Source of the DNA: Pseudomonas avellanae BPIC 631 | GTDB lineage: Bacteria > Pseudomonadota > Gammaproteobacteria > Pseudomonadales > Pseudomonadaceae | DNA length: 32,534 bases | Direction of reading: 5' to 3' | Assembly (NCBI RefSeq): GCF_000444135.1 | Contig: NZ_ATDK01000051.1 | Coordinates: forward strand, 1-32,534 | Shown: piece by piece, positions 15,969 to 24,031 of the stretch | Position numbering within the stretch: the stretch's first letter is position 1 | Layout of the letters: each line of letters begins with the position of its first letter | The notes under the pieces: generated by a model | Databases searched by the model: none | Seen by the model: only the letters and a program-made list of their open reading frames with translations | Told to the model about the DNA's origin: nothing | Made by a program: the position numbers and the translations under genes

Positions 15969-17216
15969 ATGTCATCCTCAACCGAGCGGCCCGCGCTACC
16001 ACTGAATGAGTGCGACCCTCACTGGCTTCGCAATTTATGGGTGTGTGTATTCGGTGTGTTTACGACCATCGTTGCCATGACTCTACTGCTGCCGTTCCTA
16101 CCGCTGTATGTGGAACAACTGGGAGTCGATGATCCCGCTGCGGTGGTACTTTGGTCGGGGGCGGCATACGGGGCAACATTCCTGTCTGCCGCGTTAACGG
16201 CCCCTTTATGGGGGCGCCTCGGTGATCGTTACGGGCGTAAGCTGATGTTAATCCGTGCCAGCCTGGGCATGGCCGTGGCAATGTCCTTGATTGGTTTAGC
16301 GCAAACGGTGTGGCAGTTGTTATTGCTGAGGCTTCTGGCCGGCTTGCTGGGCGGGTACGCCTCGGGTGCCACCATATTGGTCGCCACGCAAACGCCCAAG
16401 GCGCGTTCTGGCTGGGCACTGGGTGTTTTGTCATCAGGAATTATGGCCGGAAGCCTGGCCGGGCCTTTGATCGGTGGTGTGTTGCCGCCGCTGATAGGTA
16501 TCCGCAACACCTTTTTTTTAGCAGGAGGTGTGATTTTCATCACTTTTCTTGCAACCCTGTTGTTGCTGCGTGAAATGCCGCGCAAAGCGCCTTGGCGGGC
16601 AACTGATAGTGCGTTGCCAGCAGTGGTGAAGCTCAGCGGCGAGCAGCGACGAATGATCACCTGTATGTTTGTCGTCGCCAGCCTGGTGATGTTCTCGACC
16701 ATGTCAGTCGAGCCGATCATTACGGTTTACCTCAGGCAACTGAAGACTGATAACGTGACAATGATGGCTGGCGTAGTCATGTCGGCCACAGCACTGGGTA
16801 GCATTCTTGCGGCGTCGCGGCTGGGTCGTTTGGCAGACCGAATCGGTTATCTACCGGTGCTGACCAGTTGCCTGGCCATGACAGCGCTGACCCTGATCCC
16901 TCAAGCATGGGTCAGCAACGTCTGGCAACTGGCAGCTTTGCGTTTCTTCATGGGCCTTGCACTGGGAGGCTTGCTGCCCTGCGTCGCGGCTATTATCCGT
17001 CACACCGTACCCAATGAAGTCGCTGGTCGAATGCTGGGCTACTCCACGTCCAGCCAGTATCTGGGGCAAGTACTCGGGCCGTTGGCCGGCGGGCTATTGG
17101 GCGGGTACTTGGGCATGGGCAGCGTATTTTTAGGGACTGCCATGGTGCTCGCTGCCTGTTCGATCATGGTCGGCAGAATGGGCATGATCCGTACGCCTGT
17201 CTCAGGCAAGCTTTGA
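15969..17216 (+). CDS. MdtG-like multidrug efflux MFS transporter
   Basis: A 415-residue MFS antiporter closely resembling the MdtG (YceE) drug efflux family. Shared landmarks are LPFLPLYVEQLGV after the first membrane segment, motif A as GRLGDRYGRKLML (82-94), GLAQTVWQLLLLRLLAGLLGG, SGWALGVLSSG and LRFFMGLALGGLLP. Twelve membrane segments are expected. The ATG at 15969 has AGGAG 5-6 nt upstream; the frame opens at a TTG 45 nt earlier without a ribosome-binding site. It sits between convergent vioT and vioS, has an AT-rich leader and looks less GC-rich than the vio genes, suggesting a separate origin. Export of a sugar-pathway intermediate is conceivable but nothing supports it; drug or xenobiotic efflux is the simpler reading. 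Confidence 0.88.
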   Translation: MSSSTERPALPLNECDPHWLRNLWVCVFGVFTTIVAMTLLLPFLPLYVEQLGVDDPAAVVLWSGAAYGATFLSAALTAPLWGRLGDRYGRKLMLIRASLGMAVAMSLIGLAQTVWQLLLLRLLAGLLGGYASGATILVATQTPKARSGWALGVLSSGIMAGSLAGPLIGGVLPPLIGIRNTFFLAGGVIFITFLATLLLLREMPRKAPWRATDSALPAVVKLSGEQRRMITCMFVVASLVMFSTMSVEPIITVYLRQLKTDNVTMMAGVVMSATALGSILAASRLGRLADRIGYLPVLTSCLAMTALTLIPQAWVSNVWQLAALRFFMGLALGGLLPCVAAIIRHTVPNEVAGRMLGYSTSSQYLGQVLGPLAGGLLGGYLGMGSVFLGTAMVLAACSIMVGRMGMIRTPVSGKL

Positions 17217-17265
17217 CGTATCTGCCGCATCTCGCATCTGCAGGTGCTTGGTAGCCTGTGACTGC

Positions 17266-18288
17266 TTACCAGCGTATGACGCAAGCACCCCACGAATAAC
17301 CCACGCCAAAGCCGACCGCTGCAACCCGATCACCGGGCTTGAGCACGCCCTTGTCCATCGATTCCTTCAAGGCAATCGGAATGGTGCAGGACACCGTGTT
17401 GCCACAATGCTGGAAGGCCGAAACGAATTTCTCGGCGGGTAATTTCAGGCGTCGGCGCAGTGCATCCAGCATGAAGTGGTTTGCCTGATGGAACACGAAG
17501 AGATCGACATCGGACACGCCCACTTCATCATCAAACAAAGAGGCGAACAACTGCGGCACGCGCTTCATGGAGAATTCAAAAATCGCCGGGCCATTCATGT
17601 ACAGGTTGGCATCGGTACGGACATTGCCACTGTCGTCCCCATAGACCGGAGGCTCGATATTTTCGGCCGAAGGCCTGCGCGCGCCGCCGATGGGCACGAT
17701 CAGGTTTTCAGCACCGGAGCCGTCACTGCCATAACGAAACCGGTCCAGAAACGGGCCGCCTTCAGTGGCACGGAGCAGCGTTACCGCCGCTGCATCACCA
17801 AACAGGGTGCGAACACTTTTATCCTGCGGATGAATGTAACGGCTGTAGGTTTCCGCCGTCACCAGCAATACATTTTTGCATTGCCCTGACTCGATCAGCC
17901 CCTTGGCGATGCCCAGCCCGTAAATGAAGCCGGAACAGCCCTGATTGAAATCGAATGCCGCGCACGTCGTGGGCAGTTGCAGGCGATGCTGCAGAATGCA
18001 GGCGGTGGCGGGCAACACGTAATCCGGACTTTGCGTGCAATAGATCAATGCGTCTATTTCATCGCGTTGAATATCGCCCTTGAGAAACAACTTCTCGCAG
18101 GCACGGTAGGCAAGGTCTGACGCCGTTTCATTCTTGTCGATGATGTGCCGTTCACCGATGCCGGTCTTGGCGAATATCTTGTCGACATCCCACTCGGGAA
18201 ACTCGCGGGCCAGTGTTTCATTGTCCAGCGAATGAACCGGCAGTTCGTATTCTATGTCCACGATCCTGGCATGAGATGTCATGAGCAT
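17266..18288 (-). CDS. vioS: 3-oxoacyl-ACP synthase III (KAS III-like) VioS
   Basis: A 340-residue FabH-type condensing enzyme. It should condense an acyl-CoA (acetyl-CoA for a C4 product) with malonyl-ACP to give acetoacetyl-ACP. The catalytic triad is complete: Cys118 (NQGCSGF), His267 (FHQANHFM) and Asn297 (HCGNTVS). The C terminus GVGYSWGACVIRW is the normal KAS III ending. It is last in the leftward run: its ATG at 18288 shares a base with the vioB stop (TAATG). It is called VioS rather than housekeeping FabH because of its place with a dedicated ACP, a reductase and a sugar acyltransferase. The known 3-hydroxybutyryl decoration on P. syringae flagellin viosamine explains the need for a C4 condensing enzyme. 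Confidence 0.88.
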   Translation of the reverse strand: MLMTSHARIVDIEYELPVHSLDNETLAREFPEWDVDKIFAKTGIGERHIIDKNETASDLAYRACEKLFLKGDIQRDEIDALIYCTQSPDYVLPATACILQHRLQLPTTCAAFDFNQGCSGFIYGLGIAKGLIESGQCKNVLLVTAETYSRYIHPQDKSVRTLFGDAAAVTLLRATEGGPFLDRFRYGSDGSGAENLIVPIGGARRPSAENIEPPVYGDDSGNVRTDANLYMNGPAIFEFSMKRVPQLFASLFDDEVGVSDVDLFVFHQANHFMLDALRRRLKLPAEKFVSAFQHCGNTVSCTIPIALKESMDKGVLKPGDRVAAVGFGVGYSWGACVIRW

Positions 18289-18929
18289 TACCCCGATATG
18301 CGTTTTGCAGGTACACCGAATACTGTAATTCCGGCGGCCACATTGCGTATCGCAACGCTGCCGGCTCCGACTACAGCCTGTTTGCCGACTTTGACGTTCG
18401 GCAGGACGCTGGCATGGGTGCCCATGAACACTTCCTCCTCCAGCACCACGCCGCCGGTAATATCGCAGTGCCCGCTCAAGGTAGAGAAGTCACCGATGTC
18501 TGCATCGTGCCCCACCAGGCAGCCGATATTGAGGGTCACGAATGCGCCAATGCGCAGGTCCACCGAGAGAACGGTTGAAGGACAGATAACCGCACCCTGC
18601 CCGATAACAACGTTCTCGCCCATGATGACCGAGGGATGGATGAGCGTGAAAAACCGGGCCCCTTTGCCGAGTAGTTTTTCCACGACCAGACGCTTGTCGG
18701 CCGGCTTGGCGATGGCGCAGACGAGGTAATCCTCAGGCCCCGGCTCGTAACCCTCCACCGACGAAACAACCGCCGGGTAATGATCGAATCTGGCGATGGA
18801 ACCGGGGCCGTCATTGATGAACCCGGCGATGACCCAGCCTGGGTTCAGCTTCACCCAGTCCAGCAGCCACGCATGCACTTCACGCCCGAAAGCGCCGGCA
18901 CCGACGATGAGCAATCTGTTCACGTTCAT
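18288..18929 (-). CDS. vioB: Sugar N-acyltransferase VioB (PglD/NeuD type, left-handed beta-helix)
   Basis: A 213-residue acyltransferase inferred to put the 3-hydroxybutyryl group on the 4-amine of dTDP-viosamine. Residues 1-95 are a small Rossmann-like sugar-nucleotide domain (LLIVGAGAFGREV); residues about 96-213 are hexapeptide repeats (VIMGENVVIGQGAVI; GCLVGHDADIGDFS; VGKQAVVGAGSVAI) forming a left-handed beta-helix. His141 in GHDADIGD is the catalytic base of the PglD/NeuD family. PglD and related enzymes use acetyl-CoA; here a hydroxyacyl-ACP donor is suggested by the neighbours (inference). Its ATG overlaps the vioR stop by 4 nt (ATGA) and its own stop overlaps the vioS start, so translation is coupled across three genes. 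Confidence 0.87.
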   Translation of the reverse strand: MNVNRLLIVGAGAFGREVHAWLLDWVKLNPGWVIAGFINDGPGSIARFDHYPAVVSSVEGYEPGPEDYLVCAIAKPADKRLVVEKLLGKGARFFTLIHPSVIMGENVVIGQGAVICPSTVLSVDLRIGAFVTLNIGCLVGHDADIGDFSTLSGHCDITGGVVLEEEVFMGTHASVLPNVKVGKQAVVGAGSVAIRNVAAGITVFGVPAKRISG

Positions 18930-19687
18930 TGCGCCAGATACCCCCCGTCAACGACCATCGATGTGCCGGTCACCCAGCGAGCCGCCGGGGACAGCAGATA
19001 ATTGACCGCATAGGCGATGTCCAGCGGCTCACCAAAACCCAGCGGATGTCGCTGCTCGACTGCGCCCATGGCATCGACGCCGACCGTATCCTCAAGCTTG
19101 CGGGTCATTTCGGTTTTCACCACGCCTGGCGCGATGGCGTTGACGCGTATTCCGTCGCGGGCCAACTCGAGCGCCGCCGCGCGGACCATGGATTCGACCG
19201 CGCCTTTGCTGGCGCAGTAGGCCATCAGCGACGGCTGGGCGACCTGCGCCATCACCGATGACAGCAGAACGATGCTGGCGCCTTGAGTGAACACCCCTTT
19301 CTGCCTGAAAGACTTGATCAGCGAAAAGCCCGAGGTGACGTTGGTGGCAAAGACCGTTTCCCACTGATCAACGCCCAATGCGCGAATGGGCAGCGGCATT
19401 TGCACGCCTGCGGCATGTACCAGCCCGTCGAAGGGAGCATAGGTTTTAGCCAGATTTTTCATCCAGCCGCCAACCGCCGAACTCTCAAGCAGATCGAATG
19501 GCTCGACGCCATGCCCTTCACCGTGAAGCTGCTGCCTGGTTATCTCGAGCCGCTCCTGGTTTCTGGCAACCAGCACCACCCGAGCCCCCTGCTGACTTAA
19601 CCAGATCGCGACCTGACTGCCGATGCCGGAAGAAGCTCCCGTGACCATGACCACTTTGCCGCTCAGTGAAAAAGGATTACTGCCCAC
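18926..19687 (-). CDS. vioR: 3-oxoacyl-ACP reductase VioR (short-chain dehydrogenase)
   Basis: A 253-residue classical short-chain dehydrogenase expected to reduce acetoacetyl-ACP to 3-hydroxybutyryl-ACP with NAD(P)H. The cofactor motif TGASSGIG is at 16-23, the structural NAAG-like HAAG at 91-94, and the catalytic tetrad at Asn116, Ser144, Tyr157 and Lys161 (YCASK). The C-terminal ALELARDGIRVNAIAPGVVKTEM and VTGTSMVVDGGY segments are normal for the family. The start is GTG at 19687 with AGGAG 6 nt upstream. It lies 54 nt after the ACP gene and overlaps vioB. Arg42 (VARN), just after the second strand, favours NADPH, as in FabG. Confidence 0.88.
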   Translation of the reverse strand: MGSNPFSLSGKVVMVTGASSGIGSQVAIWLSQQGARVVLVARNQERLEITRQQLHGEGHGVEPFDLLESSAVGGWMKNLAKTYAPFDGLVHAAGVQMPLPIRALGVDQWETVFATNVTSGFSLIKSFRQKGVFTQGASIVLLSSVMAQVAQPSLMAYCASKGAVESMVRAAALELARDGIRVNAIAPGVVKTEMTRKLEDTVGVDAMGAVEQRHPLGFGEPLDIAYAVNYLLSPAARWVTGTSMVVDGGYLAQ

Positions 19688-19741
19688 TCAACGCTCCTCT
19701 TGGGGGCTGACCTGTCCGATCCGGAAAAACCCGATCAAGGA

Positions 19742-19948
19742 TTACTCTGTGACGAGGCTGATGACGTCATCCACACTCTTGCACGCGTTCAGGCGATTGG
19801 CCGACAGGCTCTTGCCCAAATGCTCGTCGGCAAGCGACATGAAGGTCACCACGGCGATCGAGTCCCAATCGAGATTCTGCCCTTTGCTCAGACTGCCTTC
19901 GTCTGCTTCCATCGCTTCTTCGATCAGCCTGAGTACTTTGTCTTCCAT
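19742..19948 (-). CDS. Dedicated acyl carrier protein of the vio island
   Basis: A small 68-residue acyl carrier protein. Ser30 in NLDWDSIAVV occupies the phosphopantetheine site (the usual motif is DSL; here DSI), followed by the helix II pattern TFMSLADEHLG and a C-terminal SVDDVISLV. The frame stays open to 20038, but the ATG at 19948 (MEDKVLRLIEEAM) has AGGGAG about 8 nt upstream and gives the normal ACP N terminus. It is first in the leftward ACP-vioR-vioB-vioS run. It should carry the C4 acyl group between VioS, VioR and VioB after activation by a phosphopantetheinyl transferase encoded elsewhere. It is slightly shorter than housekeeping AcpP (about 78 residues). Confidence 0.85.
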   Translation of the reverse strand: MEDKVLRLIEEAMEADEGSLSKGQNLDWDSIAVVTFMSLADEHLGKSLSANRLNACKSVDDVISLVTE

Positions 19949-20214
19949 CTCTCTGCTCCCTGACACAACCAGCTGTTGGATAACGGTCTGCGCAGGCAAC
20001 GCCTGCATCTGATAGCAACTTTGCAATAATCGAACCAAGCCACAGCGGGTACGCGGACGCCCTGATTGCAGGGCGAATCACCGATAAAAAACCAAAAAAA
20101 CAGGCAGAGAAGCCAAAAATATGGCGAGCAGACGACAGGATGATCGAGGCGTGCCGGCAGCATTGCGTCAATATAATGTCCACGCCAGTTGAGCATAGCT
20201 CACGGCCGCGTGAT
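19949..20214. other. Leader region of the ACP operon and 3' end of the kinase gene
   Basis: No gene is seen. GCCCTG/CAGGGC (20059-20074) forms a short hairpin flanked by the A-rich stretch at 20085-20110, and TCACG-GCCG-CGTGA (20200-20213) sits directly after the kinase stop. Neither carries a good T run. The promoter of the leftward ACP-vioRBS operon must lie here or the operon is read through from the kinase gene; no sigma-54 or sigma-28 match was found. Confidence 0.4.
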
Positions 20215-20910
20215 TCAAGGCAAATAGATGCTGAACATCGCCCCGCCGAGCATCCCGCCATTGGCGATTTCTATGCGCCCCTGCATGCCGCCACGGGCGT
20301 GCAGTCGGGCGATGTGCGCGGCAAAATACAGGCCCAGCCCAGTGCTGCCGCTGCCCTGATTGATGCCCTGCACGTAGTCGGTCTGCTGATCGATCAGATA
20401 GGCCGGATAGCCTGGGCCGTCATCGTTGATAGTGATTTTCAGTTGACCGTCTTCATCGCCGACACTGATGACAAGCTGCTCGCGAGCAAAGCCGATGGCG
20501 TTGACGATGATATTGCCCACCACCGAGCCGACCAGTTCGCGGTCGAAAAAGCCCAACGGGCTCAGGTTGTCGATTTCACAGCGTGCGGTAATGCCACGGC
20601 TGGCCAGGACTTCCTGATGATGAGCCAGTTGCGCCTCGATGAAATCGTCCAGCTCGTGGTAATCGGGGCGTAACGGCATCTGGTTGACGCCCAGTTTGTA
20701 GAGGCCGAGCAACTGCACCAGCATGCCATTGAGGTTGGCAAACTCGTAGCCGATGATGCCGTGCTCCGGGGTGTCACGCTGCTGGCTGGAAAGCTTTGCC
20801 TGCCACTCGCTGTGCGCTTGGGTCAGCATCGCCAGCGAGTTCTTCATGTCGTGCACGGTGGAGGCAATCACCATGGAAAAATCGAGGCCCTGCTCTGGTT
20901 GTCGAGTCAT
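20215..20910 (-). CDS. Soluble sensor histidine kinase without an input domain
   Basis: A 231-residue histidine kinase consisting only of the dimerisation and catalytic domains. The H-box STVHDMKNSLAML places the phosphoacceptor at His20, close to the N terminus. The ATPase domain has an N-box (GNIIVNAIGFA, Asn137), a G1 box (DDGPG, 163-167) and a G2 box (GSTGLGL, 188-194). There is no transmembrane or PAS domain, so it is cytoplasmic and must receive its signal from a partner. The ATG at 20910 overlaps the upstream response-regulator stop by 4 nt (ATGA); the open frame upstream to 21003 lies inside that gene and is rejected. The tight coupling argues that the two form one signalling unit. 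Confidence 0.87.
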   Translation of the reverse strand: MTRQPEQGLDFSMVIASTVHDMKNSLAMLTQAHSEWQAKLSSQQRDTPEHGIIGYEFANLNGMLVQLLGLYKLGVNQMPLRPDYHELDDFIEAQLAHHQEVLASRGITARCEIDNLSPLGFFDRELVGSVVGNIIVNAIGFAREQLVISVGDEDGQLKITINDDGPGYPAYLIDQQTDYVQGINQGSGSTGLGLYFAAHIARLHARGGMQGRIEIANGGMLGGAMFSIYLP

Positions 20911-22508
20911 GCGCCAAATGCCCTCTCCCTGAGTTTCTGGTAGCGCTCGTAACGCGCATCGCTGTCCGGGATCTTGCCCAATGTCGTCAGGCTGGCACGG
21001 CATTCGTCTATCGCCGCCTGCCCAAGGTTCTGCCCCGGATGAAGCAGTGACTGCACCATGTTCAGCACAATACTGATGTTTTTCGGCTGCAACGCCAGCG
21101 CACTGCGGAAAAACGCCTGCGCCTCAGGGAGGTTGCCCGCCTTGTAACTGCGTACGCCCTGCAGGTTGAAATCGACGGCCGCCTTGCTGGCCTCGAGAAT
21201 CGCCGGATCGTCGGTCATGCTGGCCACGCTTTTCATCACGGCCGGGTCATCGCCATACGCTTGCGCGCAGCTTTTCAAGACACTGGCGCCGGCTTCTTCC
21301 TGCCCCAGTTGCTTGAGCTGCGCCGCGACCATCAACGCGGCGTCGGCGCTGAGCACCTGCTCCATGCCGTCGAGTCTGGCCATCGCCTGCTCGGTGAGCT
21401 TGGCGGCGGTTTCCGGGTCCGAGTGCTGCAGGCTGGCGGCTTTCATCAGCCGCGTGCGCACTTGCAGGCCTTCGTCGTTGGAGTGTTCCTTGGCAACGTC
21501 GACAAGCGCGTTGTTGATCTCGACCCGCGTGCGCGCATCGAGCCCTTGATCACCGCCCTTGCTGATCAGTGCGTGCGCCAGGCCCAGGTTGGTTTCCGGG
21601 TCCTTGAAGCGCGAATGCTGGCCTTGGGAAACCGCCTGGCGATAAGCCTTGGAAGCGCTCTCGAAATCCTCGTTACCGAGCGCCAGCTTGCCCAGCAGCT
21701 TCTGCCGACGCACCGCCAGCGGCGACAGGCGCACCGCGCTTTCCAGCACGGTTTGCGCCCGCTTGCCATCACCCAGCGCCACCAGTACATCAGCCAGACC
21801 GTCGAACAATGCCGGCATGGTCGGAAACGCTTTGATGGCCTGTTCGTAAACGGCCTGCGCCTCGGCGGTTTTGCCGCGTTTGAGCAGCAGGCTACCCAGC
21901 GCGCCATACGCCCAAGGCGTGGCACGATCAGCCAGAATGGTCTTGAGAAACGCTTCCAGCGGCTCGTTCTGCTTCAGGTCGCGCAAGGCATCAGCCTTGT
22001 AACGCAGGCACAACGGCGCGTAGCGCGGGTCCTGCTCGATCAGCTTGTTGCAGGCGGCCAGTACCTCGGCCGGTTTGCGACGATCAAGGGCCTGCAAAAT
22101 CGGCTTGAGCAAGGTCTTGCGCTGTACCAGCTTTTCCAGGCGCTGGGCCAGCCCGGCGCGGTTGAACGGCTTGGTCAGGTAGCCATCCGGCTCCCACTCC
22201 AGCGCACTCATGACCATCGCCTGACTGTTTTCCGCAGTCACCATGATGAACACGCTTTCGTAACTCAGCAGCCGCTCGATCATCAGGTCTTCGAGCACCT
22301 GCTGACCGTTCTTGCGGCCATCGCCGAGGTTGAAGTCGTGCAGCACGAAGTCATAACGCTTTTGCGAGCACATGCGCAGAGCCTGCTCACCGGTGTCGGC
22401 AGTGTCCACTTCCTTGACGCCCAGTTCACGCAGCATCGACCTCACTGAACTGCGAAAGTCAGAGAAGTCATCAACGATAAGAAAGCTTTTTTGGTTGTAC
22501 GCCAGCAT
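20907..22508 (-). CDS. Response regulator with TPR-repeat output domain
   Basis: A 533-residue protein. Residues 5-130 are a receiver domain with acid pair Asp13/Asp14 (IVDDFSD), phosphoacceptor Asp58 (LHDFNLGDG), Thr91 (VTAEN) and Lys113 (LTKPF). Residues about 140-530 are helical tetratricopeptide repeats (PWAYGALGSLLLKRGKTAEAQAVYEQAIKAFP; YKAGNLPEAQAFFRSALALQPKN). No DNA-binding or enzymatic output is visible, so phosphorylation probably controls a protein interaction. The ATG at 22508 has AGGAA 5-6 nt upstream. The histidine kinase follows, translationally coupled, and is the natural partner. The target is unknown; the nearby flagellar and glycosylation genes are suggestive but not evidence. 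Confidence 0.88.
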   Translation of the reverse strand: MLAYNQKSFLIVDDFSDFRSSVRSMLRELGVKEVDTADTGEQALRMCSQKRYDFVLHDFNLGDGRKNGQQVLEDLMIERLLSYESVFIMVTAENSQAMVMSALEWEPDGYLTKPFNRAGLAQRLEKLVQRKTLLKPILQALDRRKPAEVLAACNKLIEQDPRYAPLCLRYKADALRDLKQNEPLEAFLKTILADRATPWAYGALGSLLLKRGKTAEAQAVYEQAIKAFPTMPALFDGLADVLVALGDGKRAQTVLESAVRLSPLAVRRQKLLGKLALGNEDFESASKAYRQAVSQGQHSRFKDPETNLGLAHALISKGGDQGLDARTRVEINNALVDVAKEHSNDEGLQVRTRLMKAASLQHSDPETAAKLTEQAMARLDGMEQVLSADAALMVAAQLKQLGQEEAGASVLKSCAQAYGDDPAVMKSVASMTDDPAILEASKAAVDFNLQGVRSYKAGNLPEAQAFFRSALALQPKNISIVLNMVQSLLHPGQNLGQAAIDECRASLTTLGKIPDSDARYERYQKLRERAFGA

Positions 22509-22906
22509 CCGGATTCCTGCACAGGAGAGGGTGAAAATATGAGACCCACAGCCTGAAAATCAATCAGGCCCGGCTCGGCAGCCCATTTTCAGGACGCGCA
22601 TAATAACTGATGGCAACATGCCACAACACAATTCGCCGTTACTGCCCCTCTCGCGACAAGCCACGCAGTTCAGGGCAACACTCAGTTTTTCGACCATCCG
22701 GGCAGAAACTGTAGAACGAACATCAACTTCGCACCTCATGCGCATGGCAAACACACGATGATTTTGCGCAGTGGATCGACATTGCAGGAATGAGAAGGGA
22801 GTTTTCGGGAAGCAGAACACAGATTGGTCACGCGGCGTACGCGGCGCTAATCAGCAGGTAGCGGGCCAACGCAAAAAACGTTGGTCCACTCGACGTTCAG
22901 GCAGGT
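22509..22906. other. Intergenic region upstream of the response regulator
   Basis: About 400 nt without a supported gene. An 86-codon leftward open frame (22560-22820) shows no family features and no ribosome-binding site. At 22863-22887 GGGCCAACG and CGTTGGTCC form an imperfect 9-bp hairpin with an A-rich loop, placed 20 nt after the stop of the leftward SH3 protein gene, so it may help end that transcript. The response-regulator promoter should lie between about 22515 and 22700. Confidence 0.4.
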
Positions 22907-23581
22907 TTACACCCAGCCATCATTCTTTTTGCGGCCCTTGGTCAGCGCCGGAAGAATCAGGCCGACCAACAGGCCCGCACCGGCAATGCTGCCGCCGTAA
23001 ACCATGTAACGCATCATGACCTGTTTGTTTTCATCGCCAAGCCGCGCCTGCGTGGAGCGCAGTTCGGCCTGGGCATCGGCCAACTGATCGTTGAGGGCCT
23101 TGGTGCGGGCCTCCAGTTCATCGACCAGCTTCTTGCGCGCATCCAGCGTTTCCTGCATGCCTTGCACGCGGGTTTTCCAGGTGTTGTCGATGCCTGCCAG
23201 TTGCTCGGTCAGCTCGGCGACCTGTTGGGTCAATTGCGGCACGCGCTCGATCTGGCCAGGGACGTCCTGCAGGTCGCTGCTGGGAATCCACACTGTCGCG
23301 CCGCCTTCGCCACGCACCTGGCTGAAGTTACCCGAGGTGGTGAGCAGCTCAAGCTTCTGCCCGGATTTCAACGTGCCGACAATCCGGTGGCCATCAGTCG
23401 GCCCGCTGCGTACGTAAGTGGTGAGGCTGTCGCTGACCCAGCGATCATTGCCCGCGGCCTGCACGCTGGCGGGCACCACGAGGGTCAATGCAGCGCCAAA
23501 CAGGCCAGCGCCGAGCACGCGACGCGAAACGGCGAACAGGCCGGGAGCACGAGAAAGAAGTGCAGAAAAATGACGAGACAT
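22907..23581 (-). CDS. SH3-domain envelope protein (YgiM/TIGR04211-like)
   Basis: A 224-residue exported protein of the bacterial SH3-domain family typified by E. coli YgiM. Order of parts: signal peptide (hydrophobic core about 22-40, probable cleavage near VQAA-GND at 43), a bacterial SH3 domain (about 46-107: WVSDSLTTYVRSGPTDGHRIVGTLKSG, VWIPSSDL), a long Gln/Glu/Leu-rich coiled coil (about 108-190), a transmembrane helix (about 196-215) and a basic tail TKGRKKN. It is therefore anchored in the inner membrane by its C terminus with the SH3 domain outside. The frame extends upstream to 23698, but the ATG at 23581 gives a proper signal peptide. Function is unknown. Confidence 0.88.
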   Translation of the reverse strand: MSRHFSALLSRAPGLFAVSRRVLGAGLFGAALTLVVPASVQAAGNDRWVSDSLTTYVRSGPTDGHRIVGTLKSGQKLELLTTSGNFSQVRGEGGATVWIPSSDLQDVPGQIERVPQLTQQVAELTEQLAGIDNTWKTRVQGMQETLDARKKLVDELEARTKALNDQLADAQAELRSTQARLGDENKQVMMRYMVYGGSIAGAGLLVGLILPALTKGRKKNDGWV

Positions 23582-24031
23582 GGCGATAATTGTCTTTATC
23601 TGAATGAAAATAAAGCCTCGTTGAACGGGCCGGCTAACGATGGGAACGGCAGGCAATTGAACGTTTTGCAACTCCTGCCCGGACGGGTTGTCTGCCAATC
23701 AGGCGCACTTGAAAGCGCCTGAAAATCCCTTTCTTGCAGGCCGTCCAGAAAGTCCATCAGCTAACAGACTCTGTGAAAGGGGTCAGGTTCATTATTGCCC
23801 CGCACAGGCGTCAAGATTCAGCCGCACGGTCATCGGAGCAAGTGCCTGCTTTCAAACGAATTCACCCCGCTGATTCAACCCCGCGATGCCGTATAAGGGC
23901 GCAAACAAGGGTCGTGTGCTGTCCGACGTTTGCTTTCCCGGCCAAGTGCTGTAGAAAAGGCCTGACAGGCGTGAACATCGACGGTGTTCACCATCCTGAT
24001 GCTCGACTGCATCGCTCTAATGGAAAATAGA
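23582..24031. other. Divergent intergenic region between the SH3 gene and ppnN
   Basis: About 450 nt between two divergent genes and therefore carrying both promoters. One clear structure is TCAGGCGC (23699-23706) with GCGCCTGA (23715-23722), a perfect 8-bp stem with an 8-nt loop, without a T run. No gene is supported here; short frames have neither ribosome-binding sites nor family features. The hairpin would sit in the leader of one of the two genes or be a small repetitive palindrome. Confidence 0.4.

Noticed and set aside
21261..22448. 395-codon open frame antisense to the response regulator
   Set aside because: High Arg/Gln/His shadow composition, no domain pattern; the opposite strand encodes clear REC and TPR domains.
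22560..22820. 86-codon leftward frame in the intergenic region
   Set aside because: No motif, no ribosome-binding site and unusual Cys/Met-rich composition; probably chance.
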